Shown one piece after another: positions 1-5,454 of a stretch of 6,355 bases of DNA. This DNA comes from an archaeon (GTDB lineage Archaea; Asgardarchaeota; Hermodarchaeia; Hermodarchaeales; Hermodarchaeaceae), in contig JABXGV010000252.1 in assembly GCA_016550485.1 (NCBI GenBank), forward strand, positions 1 through 6,355. Direction: 5' to 3'. The notes under the pieces are model-generated. The model worked only from the letters and a program-made list of their open reading frames with translations, made no database searches and was not told the DNA's origin. A program made the position numbers and the translations under genes. The stretch's first letter is position 1. Every line of letters starts with the position of its first letter.

Positions 1-1668
1 CTTGGTGCAGACAGTAGGCTTGCGCTCCTCATCAGAATCGGTGGACTGAACAACGACGCTGAAATCCAGGCCGAGAAATCTGAGGATGGAGATGTTCGAT
101 GGAAGGCCATAGGGAATCCCACCGAGGCTGCACTACTCGCATTATACCGCAAAAGCGGCATCTCCGAGCGTTCGCTCCTTGATTTCCAGATGGTACAAAA
201 TTATCCCTTTGACTCGCGGCTCAAGCGCATGACCCGCGTTTTCACCCACCCAGCGGGCGGGTACATCGCCTTTGTGAAAGGTGCAACAGATGTCCTCCTC
301 TCCCGGTGTAGTAGGGTAGGTAGTTTAAAGACCAGTCAAAAGCTGACTCCCAAGCGTGCAAAGGCTATCTCCAAGTATGCTGGCGAGTTTGCTGCAGGCG
401 GGTACCGTGTTCTCTCCTTAGCATTTAGACAACTACCAAAACTCCCCAAGGCAAGTGGAGCCGCGGAACGGGAGAAAATCGAAGCAAACCTTACATTTGT
501 CGGATTTGTATGTATTCTTGACCCTCCACGGGAGGGGGTGCGCGAGGCTGTGCTTGAATGCACTAACGCGGGCATCAAGACCGTAATGGTGACTGGCGAT
601 AGTGCCGCCACCGCTTGTACAGTGGGGCGACAATTAGAAATCGTCCGAGAAGACGACCTCATTTCTGAAGGCAAGGAAGCCACAGAACTCAGTGATGACA
701 AGTTTCAAAGAACAAGTGTGTTTGCCCGCGTAGATCCTGATGACAAACAGGTAATTGTGCAGCGCTATAAGGATAAAGAACGAGCCGTAGCAGTCACAGG
801 TGATGGAGTAAACGACGCTCTTGCCTTAAGCATTAGCGATGTTGGCATCGCCATGGGTATTACCGGAACTGATGTTGCCAAAGAAGCCTCTGACATGATC
901 ATCGCAGATGACAGTTTTACCTCCATCGTTGAAGGAATTCGGCAAGGCCGAAGCCTCTTCAACAAAATCCGAATGATGATCTTTTTCTATGTGGCCATAA
1001 ACCTAGCCGAATCAATCCTTTTCTTCGGCACGTTTCTCGCTCGCATCACATTTCTTACAGAGTGGCAGCACATCTTTCTGACGATTTCCAGCCACACATG
1101 GCCAGGACTTGCATTAGTGTTTGACAGACCAGCAAAAGATGCTATGCAGGAAAGACCACGCAACACTGAGGCTATTATCAACCGTCAACTTGCTGGTTAT
1201 CTAATCCTCAATGCTATCCTAATTTCAATAGGGGTTGCCATAGCTTATTTCTTCACTTGGGGCTCAATTCTGCCCGGTAGTACATACCTTATCCCCTTTA
1301 GCGACGATGCATTCCAAAAGGCTCAGATGATGGCCATTACAGTTCTGCTCTTCGCTGAAACCTTCATGATTCTGAGCATTCGTCGCATAAACCAGCCATT
1401 GACTCGCTCAATACGACGAGAAAGCTACTGGCTCATCTATGCCTTGGTTGGCTTGGTGTTCCTGATGCACTGGGGATTAATGTATGTCCCCTTAATGTAT
1501 CCCATCGACGTGCCTTTCGGAGGGCTTCTCGGATACATCCTCGGCCTCTTCGAGTATGTAACACTGAACGCATTTGACTGGCTAATCGCCTTCGCTTTGG
1601 CTCTTCCAGCCATTGTGGGCATGGAGCTTGTGAAATGGGGCAGCCGAAAACGGGGGATTACCTACTAA
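1..1668 (+). CDS. P-type cation-transporting ATPase (Ca2+/P2-like), C-terminal part, 5' end outside window
   Basis: ATP-driven ion pump of the inner membrane. The frame is open from base 1, giving 555 visible residues. The amino-terminal half, with M1-M4, the actuator domain and the DKTG phosphorylation site, lies upstream of the window. Numbering from base 1, the nucleotide-binding domain shows GNPTEAAL (38-45), FDSRLKRM (70-77) and KGATD (93-97). The P domain shows DPPREGV (174-180), MVTGD (196-200), VFARVDPDDK and the Mg-binding TGDGVND (266-272). Six membrane helices follow, roughly at 326-345, 354-374, 398-419, 440-461, 475-495 and 524-545, as expected for M5-M10 of P2 pumps. Compared from memory with SERCA, M5 keeps the Asn and Glu ligands (NLAE, N334/E337) and M8 keeps its Glu (AETFMIL, E453). 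The M6 motif N-x-x-T-D is replaced by T-x-x-S-H (361-365). The ATPase assignment is firm; the transported ion is unknown and may not be Ca2+. An ATG at 190 lies inside the domain and is not the start. Confidence 0.95.
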   Translation, partial: LGADSRLALLIRIGGLNNDAEIQAEKSEDGDVRWKAIGNPTEAALLALYRKSGISERSLLDFQMVQNYPFDSRLKRMTRVFTHPAGGYIAFVKGATDVLLSRCSRVGSLKTSQKLTPKRAKAISKYAGEFAAGGYRVLSLAFRQLPKLPKASGAAEREKIEANLTFVGFVCILDPPREGVREAVLECTNAGIKTVMVTGDSAATACTVGRQLEIVREDDLISEGKEATELSDDKFQRTSVFARVDPDDKQVIVQRYKDKERAVAVTGDGVNDALALSISDVGIAMGITGTDVAKEASDMIIADDSFTSIVEGIRQGRSLFNKIRMMIFFYVAINLAESILFFGTFLARITFLTEWQHIFLTISSHTWPGLALVFDRPAKDAMQERPRNTEAIINRQLAGYLILNAILISIGVAIAYFFTWGSILPGSTYLIPFSDDAFQKAQMMAITVLLFAETFMILSIRRINQPLTRSIRRESYWLIYALVGLVFLMHWGLMYVPLMYPIDVPFGGLLGYILGLFEYVTLNAFDWLIAFALALPAIVGMELVKWGSRKRGITY

Positions 1669-1724
1669 TCCCTTCTCCCTCAAAGCCTAAATAGAAAGAC
1701 CATCCAATCAATCCAAAACAAGTA

Positions 1725-1739
1725 GGGATTTCCTATCCC
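1725..1739 (+). other. Small hairpin just before the 74-residue gene
   Basis: GGGAT (1725-1729) and ATCCC (1735-1739) are perfect inverted repeats around a five-base loop, ttcct. The hairpin ends seven bases before the GTG at 1747, in the 78-base gap after the ATPase gene. There is no T-run after it, so it is not a typical intrinsic terminator. It could affect translation start or be chance. Confidence 0.3.
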
Positions 1740-1746
1740 CCATACG

Positions 1747-1971
1747 GTGAGCCTATTGGATAAAATGACCATTTGGAAAGAACGGCTTCTTCGAAATATC
1801 CCTCTTTGGGCGACCTTCTTCATGATTAGCGTGATTGTGTTCATCGATGTAGCACTTTTACATCGTCTCGAATTCCTCGTCGCGGCTATTCCGATTCTCA
1901 TTATCGTTACACTAAGTGTAGCTATTGCCTTATGGCGGCATTATCATCAGCCAAAGGAGGCAACTTCATGA
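1747..1971 (+). CDS. Small two-helix membrane protein of unknown function
   Basis: A 74-residue protein that I do not recognise as any named family. A short charged amino terminus (K6, K11, E12, R13, R16) is followed by two hydrophobic stretches, about residues 18-38 and 42-62, joined by a short turn containing HRLE. The tail RHYHQPKEATS is polar. By the positive-inside rule both ends probably face the cytoplasm, giving a helical hairpin. The start could be the GTG at 1747 or the ATG at 1765 (68 residues); neither has a convincing ribosome binding site, and a small hairpin sits directly upstream of the GTG. Its stop TGA overlaps the start ATG of the next membrane protein by four bases (ATGA), and the ribosome binding site of that gene lies within its last codons. 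This arrangement supports it being a real gene, translationally coupled to its neighbour and possibly a partner subunit. Confidence 0.65.
   Translation: MSLLDKMTIWKERLLRNIPLWATFFMISVIVFIDVALLHRLEFLVAAIPILIIVTLSVAIALWRHYHQPKEATS
1956..1960 (+). promoter_or_regulatory. Ribosome binding site for the six-helix membrane protein
   Basis: GGAGG, within AAGGAGG (1954-1960), lies seven bases before the ATG at 1968. It is the strongest Shine-Dalgarno match in the window and decides the start of the downstream gene: the in-frame ATG at 1932 lies upstream of this site and has none of its own. The site is inside the coding end of the preceding small gene. Confidence 0.8.
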
Positions 1972-2588
1972 CAACAGGTCTCTGGGTAACCATTCCTACA
2001 TACCTTGCCATGATTTTTCTCATCATTCATTCGCTAAAATACCGAGGCGGTGTCAAGCCCACCATCGCTTTCTTTGGTGGGGCATTCATCTATGGAGTAA
2101 TCCGTGAAAACATGGTAGCTTATTTCAACCCCGCTTATGTTCCAGTTGGGTTCATTGGAGTCGATCTCTGGATTGGGTTGGCAACGCTTTGGATTATCGT
2201 TGGCTGGGGGTACGCCGCTTACATCAGCTGGTATCTTGCTAGTCTCATCACTGGTATCGACAAACCTATGCGCAGCCAAATGCCTGTTGTCGCAACCATC
2301 GCTGGGCTCATAGCCGCTGCGATCAGCTTCCTCATCGAACTGCCTGCAGTCGCTGCAGGTTGGTGGGTCTGGAACTTCAATCCGGCTCAGGTGTACTATT
2401 TCATGGGTCCTGCAGAAGGCATGCCTCTACTTACCTTAGGTGGCTGGGCAATGACTGTGGGAATACTTCTGTTTTCCTACTGGGCTATTGCCTTTCACAA
2501 AACCCGCTGGCGCTACCTCGGTATCGCCGCCATTGCACTCCACTTCCTTCAGCTCGTCATTGTCAATACCCTCTTAACTCTAGGCTAG
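1968..2588 (+). CDS. Six-helix membrane protein, weakly like carotenoid-biosynthesis (DUF422/CruF) proteins
   Basis: A 206-residue, very hydrophobic protein with about six membrane helices (5-22, 31-47, 66-90, 105-127, 153-174, 181-204). I chose the ATG at 1968 because GGAGG lies seven bases upstream and the codon overlaps the stop of the preceding gene. A longer reading from 1932 adds 12 residues with no support. Visible conserved-looking features are RENMVAYF (46-53), a glutamate in the helix FLIELPAVAAGWWVW (121-135), EGMPLL (150-155) and GGW (158-160). The pattern acidic residue, G-W-W-x-W, G-x-P-L, then G-W near the carboxyl end resembles the DUF422 family, which includes bisanhydrobacterioruberin hydratase (CruF). 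This is resemblance from memory, not an alignment. No other carotenoid gene is in the window, so a carotenoid role is only a hypothesis. Another uncharacterised membrane family is equally possible. That it is an integral membrane protein is certain from composition. Confidence 0.8.
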   Translation: MTTGLWVTIPTYLAMIFLIIHSLKYRGGVKPTIAFFGGAFIYGVIRENMVAYFNPAYVPVGFIGVDLWIGLATLWIIVGWGYAAYISWYLASLITGIDKPMRSQMPVVATIAGLIAAAISFLIELPAVAAGWWVWNFNPAQVYYFMGPAEGMPLLTLGGWAMTVGILLFSYWAIAFHKTRWRYLGIAAIALHFLQLVIVNTLLTLG

Positions 2589-2692
2589 GCGACACAGCTT
2601 TCATGGGTTCTGCCAGTGCAATGCTTCTGGTCAAAACGAGAGCTGCTATCAGTCCTGAAGTTATCTAAGCCAAAGCCTTATTCTTCCATCTA

Positions 2693-2700
2693 GCTATAAT
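2693..2700 (+). promoter_or_regulatory. Candidate promoter box (GCTATAAT) before the aminopeptidase gene
   Basis: The box lies 21-28 bases before the ATG at 2721, in the 132-base gap after the membrane protein (2589-2720), which holds no convincing gene. Read as an archaeal TATA box it would start transcription near the ATG. Read as a bacterial -10 (TATAAT, 2695-2700) it would start near 2707, but no TTGACA-like -35 sits 16-18 bases upstream. It suggests that the aminopeptidase begins its own transcript. Confidence 0.4.
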
Positions 2701-2707
2701 GGTATTC

Positions 2708-2713
2708 AGGTGA
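2708..2713 (+). promoter_or_regulatory. Ribosome binding site for the M29 aminopeptidase
   Basis: AGGTGA is complementary to the 16S rRNA tail and lies seven bases before the ATG at 2721, supporting that start. If transcription began at the ATG, as the archaeal reading of the box at 2693-2700 implies, this site would not be in the message. A start near 2707 or further upstream would include it. Confidence 0.6.
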
Positions 2714-2720
2714 ACCCATT

Positions 2721-3830
2721 ATGGTCGATGAACGTATCAGTCGCCTAGCCCGCCTCACCGTCGAATACTCGCTAGGCGTTCAAAAGGGTCAGCTAATTGG
2801 CATTGGTGCCTCCCTCGTTGCTGAACCGTTAATCCGCGAACTTGCCCGAGAAATCCTCAAAGCTGGTGGTCATCTCTATACGCGAATCGGTATTCCCCGA
2901 AGTCAAGAAATCTTCTACAAATATGCGCAAGATCACCAACTCGACTATGTAAACCCAATCACTCTCTATGCCATTGAAAAGCTAGACGGTTACATCGTTG
3001 TCTACACAACTGACAACCGAAAAGAGCTAACCAATGTTGACCCAGCCAAGCAGGCTCGTTCGGCTAAAGCCCAAACCGAACTCAACAAGCTCTTCATGAG
3101 CCGCCTGACAGAGGGCTGGTATGCGCTACTGCCCTTCCCCACTCCTAGCCTTGCACAAGAAGCGGAAATGGGAACAGAGGAATATGAAGACTTTGTTTAT
3201 GGAGCCTGCTTAGTGGATCAGAAAAATCCAGTAGCAGCTTGGCAAAAAATAAGTGCAAAGCAAGCGAAGGTCGTAGCTTATCTCGATACAAAGGAAACTA
3301 TTCACTTCAAAAGTAAGGATGTTGATCTCACCGCGCGCGTCAAAGGCCGAAAGTGGATTAACTGTGACGGACACATCAACATGCCCGATGGCGAAGTCTT
3401 CACATCACCTATCGAGGACAGTGTGGATGGCACGATTCGCTTCTCCTATCCTGGAATTTTCCAAGGAAAAGAAGTTGTAGATGTTTCTCTGACCTTTGAG
3501 AAAGGGAAGGTCGCGAAGGCAACCGCTGAGAAGGGTCAAGAATTGCTAGACAGGATTCTGCAGATTGACGAGGGTGCCCAGAGGCTTGGCGAAATAGCTA
3601 TCGGCACCAACCCTGGCATCACCAAATTTACGAAGAATATTCTCTTCGACGAAAAAATGACCGGAACCATTCACTGTGCTCTCGGGAATGGCTTTAAAGA
3701 TGCCCGGTCGAAAAACCAATCAGCAATCCATTGGGACCTCCTCGCTGATATGACTAGCAACGGTGCAATCTACGCCGACGATGAGCTCTTCTACAAAAAC
3801 GGAAAGTTCCTAATGAATGTCATCAGCTGA
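2721..3830 (+). CDS. M29-family metallo-aminopeptidase (thermophilic aminopeptidase type)
   Basis: Cytoplasmic exopeptidase that removes amino-terminal residues from peptides using a two-metal centre; members include AmpS, AmpT and PepS. The protein is 369 residues, close to the usual family length. The amino-terminal part (RISRLARLTVEYSLGVQKGQ) is the typical family opening, and there is no signal peptide or membrane helix. All five expected metal ligands of the carboxyl-terminal catalytic domain are visible: E225 in NMPDGEVFTSP, E291 in LGEIAIGTNPGIT, H318 in GTIHCALGNGF, and H337 and D339 in SAIHWDLLADM. The family name is confident; substrate preference cannot be read from sequence. The start at 2721 is supported by AGGTGA seven bases upstream. 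The gene follows a candidate promoter and is followed closely by a metallo-hydrolase, so the two are probably co-transcribed. A role in intracellular peptide turnover is inferred from the family. Confidence 0.95.
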   Translation: MVDERISRLARLTVEYSLGVQKGQLIGIGASLVAEPLIRELAREILKAGGHLYTRIGIPRSQEIFYKYAQDHQLDYVNPITLYAIEKLDGYIVVYTTDNRKELTNVDPAKQARSAKAQTELNKLFMSRLTEGWYALLPFPTPSLAQEAEMGTEEYEDFVYGACLVDQKNPVAAWQKISAKQAKVVAYLDTKETIHFKSKDVDLTARVKGRKWINCDGHINMPDGEVFTSPIEDSVDGTIRFSYPGIFQGKEVVDVSLTFEKGKVAKATAEKGQELLDRILQIDEGAQRLGEIAIGTNPGITKFTKNILFDEKMTGTIHCALGNGFKDARSKNQSAIHWDLLADMTSNGAIYADDELFYKNGKFLMNVIS

Positions 3831-3875
3831 CACTGTGCAGCCAATCAGCGGATTCGAAGCCTATCGTTCCAAAGC

Positions 3876-3879
3876 GGAG
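3876..3879 (+). promoter_or_regulatory. Ribosome binding site suggesting the internal start of the metallo-hydrolase
   Basis: GGAG lies nine bases before the ATG at 3889 and six before the GTG at 3886. The earlier in-frame ATG at 3817 has only a weak GGAAAG ten bases upstream. The site favours the shorter protein. Confidence 0.45.
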
Positions 3880-3888
3880 AAATATGTG

Positions 3889-4587
3889 ATGGCAGCTAAG
3901 ACGGTGCAGAAAGTTGTGGACGGGCTGTACTGGATTGTCGCCCGAGAAGGTCTGTTACCAGACAGCAATATCTATCTAGTTAAGGTGGGTGAACGTTTCG
4001 TTATCTTCGATACCGGCATTTCAAACTTCTTCCGCCATACATATGCTGCCATAGAAGAGCTGGGGTTCAACGTATCACAGCTAGATCGGATGATTCTAAC
4101 GCACACTCACTTAGACCATTCAGGGTCAGCCCCCCTCTTCCTACGAGAGGCGAAGGATGCGGAGGTATGGGTATCAAAGCAGGAAGGTGACTACCTCGAA
4201 AAGGGTGATGACACAGTCGTCTATGGGAGCTTTCTAGGGCAACGTTTAGAACCCGTTCCTGTCGGACGAAAACTTCAGGAAGGCGACGTAGTCAAGGCTG
4301 GTGATTTCACCTTCCAGGTGCTTCACACACCTGGCCACAGTATTGGCAGTCTTTGCTTCTTTGAACCTCGCCAAAATATACTCATTAGTGGAGATGTTGT
4401 TTTCCGCCATGGATCATTTGGTCGAGTCGACCTCCCTACTGGTAATCCTCAACAACTCATCGCCTCCATCTTTCGACTCGCCCAACTGCCAGTCGAAATT
4501 CTACTCCCAGGACACATGAGCATAGCAACAAATAATGGACAGGCTGAAATCCAACTCTCCCTACAATTCGCAAAACAAGTCCTCTAA
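3889..4587 (+). CDS. Metallo-beta-lactamase-fold hydrolase, glyoxalase-II-like
   Basis: Probable cytoplasmic metal-dependent hydrolase of the large family that includes hydroxyacylglutathione hydrolase, lactonases and related enzymes. From the ATG at 3889 it is 232 residues, typical for the family. The amino end DGLYWIVAREGLLPDSNIYL is the usual first strand pair. The binuclear site is complete: THTHLDH (H72, H74, D76, H77), HTPGH (H150), SGD (D169) and LPGH (H209). GRVDLPTGN after the aspartate is like glyoxalase-II-type proteins. The frame also extends upstream to an ATG at 3817, which would overlap the aminopeptidase stop by 14 bases and add 24 residues unlike the family. I prefer 3889 because of GGAG upstream and family length, but GTG 3886 and ATG 3817 remain possible. 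The substrate is unknown; glutathione is not assumed, particularly if the host is archaeal. It is probably in an operon with the aminopeptidase. Confidence 0.9.
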   Translation: MAAKTVQKVVDGLYWIVAREGLLPDSNIYLVKVGERFVIFDTGISNFFRHTYAAIEELGFNVSQLDRMILTHTHLDHSGSAPLFLREAKDAEVWVSKQEGDYLEKGDDTVVYGSFLGQRLEPVPVGRKLQEGDVVKAGDFTFQVLHTPGHSIGSLCFFEPRQNILISGDVVFRHGSFGRVDLPTGNPQQLIASIFRLAQLPVEILLPGHMSIATNNGQAEIQLSLQFAKQVL

Positions 4588-4638
4588 ATCTACTTGAACC
4601 CAGCTTCTCTTAGAAGAGCTACCTTGTGTGAGACAAGA

Positions 4639-4646
4639 GTTTAAAT
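4639..4646 (+). promoter_or_regulatory. Candidate archaeal TATA box for a leaderless transcript
   Basis: GTTTAAAT lies in the 84-base gap 4588-4671 and is centred about 29 bases before the ATG at 4672. That is near the expected distance for transcription starting at or just before the start codon. The start has no usable Shine-Dalgarno site (AAGGG ends one base before TATG, too close), which fits leaderless translation. It may drive both the membrane protein and the GH31 gene. Confidence 0.45.
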
Positions 4647-4671
4647 CACGACTCAATTGTAAACCAAGGGT

Positions 4672-5421
4672 ATGGGGCTAGTACTTGTAAAGAACCGTAG
4701 CAGCTTTGTCGCGTTTGTCGCGGTATTCACAGCGCTAATAACCGTGTTTGATGTCATTCCTACTACGTTCATCCCTAACTTCTACTCCGGTATCTGGGAC
4801 TCCTGGATTTTCTTGCTGAGTCCGATTGTTGGCATTTTACTAGGACCCCTTGCTGGTGCGTTTAGTGTAGGGCTAGGTAGCCTTCTAGGCCATTTCATCT
4901 ATTTTCGCGATCCCTTCGAGTTTATCTTCATGTTGGGTGCTCCACTGGGTGCAGCGGTTGCCGCCTTTGTCTATGAGCGGCAGTGGCGTCCGGTCTTGGC
5001 AATCTACTCTGTGCTGCTCGCAGGCTATTTTCTCACACCAATTTCTTGGGTGCTTCCACTCATAGGTGTCTGGGATACCCTAGCCGGCTTCGTTATGGTA
5101 CTTCTTTTCACTCTTTGCGCAAGCCGCAATTGGTGGCCAAGTGGTGAGAACCAGTTCCAGCTGCTTCTCCTTCTATTCTGCACTTTTATTGCACTTGAGT
5201 CAGATATTCTACTCCGAATTTTCATTCTTATTCCTGGGCAGACCTACTGGTTGTTCTACCAGATGACACCAGATGCATTACAACTCCTTTGGCTGGGTGC
5301 AGGGATCGTTACGGCTATCAAAGTTACTTTAGCTTCAATAATGACAGTCAGTGTCGGACTCTCATTGCTTCGACTCGTCCCTCACCTAGGTGTCCCACTA
5401 GCCAGCAAACCTGAAAGATAA
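4672..5421 (+). CDS. Polytopic membrane protein, probable ECF-transporter S component
   Basis: A 249-residue protein with about six or seven hydrophobic helices (roughly 10-29, 44-64, 62-79, 85-101, 107-128, 134-151, 162-186, 207-234). The first part, with FVAVFTALITVFDVIP (12-30) followed by a helix containing GILLGPLAGAF (54-64) and a small-residue-rich helix GLGSLLGHF (67-75), resembles substrate-binding S components of energy-coupling-factor transporters. These bind a vitamin, metal or other small molecule and work with a separate T protein and two ATPases, none of which are in this window. The assignment comes from pattern recognition only, and an unrelated membrane family is possible. 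The ligand cannot be named. The ATG at 4672 has no proper ribosome binding site but has a TATA-like box about 29 bases upstream. The GH31 gene starts 33 bases after its stop (27 if the GTG is used), so the two probably share a transcript, hinting at linked roles. Confidence 0.75.
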   Translation: MGLVLVKNRSSFVAFVAVFTALITVFDVIPTTFIPNFYSGIWDSWIFLLSPIVGILLGPLAGAFSVGLGSLLGHFIYFRDPFEFIFMLGAPLGAAVAAFVYERQWRPVLAIYSVLLAGYFLTPISWVLPLIGVWDTLAGFVMVLLFTLCASRNWWPSGENQFQLLLLLFCTFIALESDILLRIFILIPGQTYWLFYQMTPDALQLLWLGAGIVTAIKVTLASIMTVSVGLSLLRLVPHLGVPLASKPER

Positions 5422-5454
5422 AAAGTCTGGATACCTGAAATCTGTTGAGTGCGT

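Noticed and set aside
336..701. Minus-strand open frame of 121 codons inside the ATPase gene
   Set aside because: It lies wholly within the clear ATPase coding sequence on the other strand, and its serine- and arginine-rich product matches nothing I recognise; it is a shadow.
1932..1967. Earlier ATG start for the six-helix membrane protein
   Set aside because: The GGAGG site lies downstream of it and is correctly spaced for the ATG at 1968, which also gives the usual ATGA overlap.
2360..2668. Plus-strand open frame of 102 codons overlapping the six-helix membrane gene
   Set aside because: It overlaps the well-supported membrane gene in another frame, and its composition (rich in Arg, Ser, Cys and His) is typical of out-of-frame reading.
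2603..2668. A 21-codon reading frame in the gap before the aminopeptidase gene
   Set aside because: Too short, with no ribosome binding site and no recognisable sequence; chance is the better explanation.
4301..4519. Plus-strand open frame of 72 codons inside the metallo-hydrolase gene
   Set aside because: It covers the part of the hydrolase that encodes conserved metal ligands in the correct frame; it is a shadow.
4604..4616. Short inverted repeat CTTCT/AGAAG after the metallo-hydrolase gene as a terminator
   Set aside because: Only a five-base, AT-containing stem with a three-base loop and no T-run after it; too weak to call a terminator.
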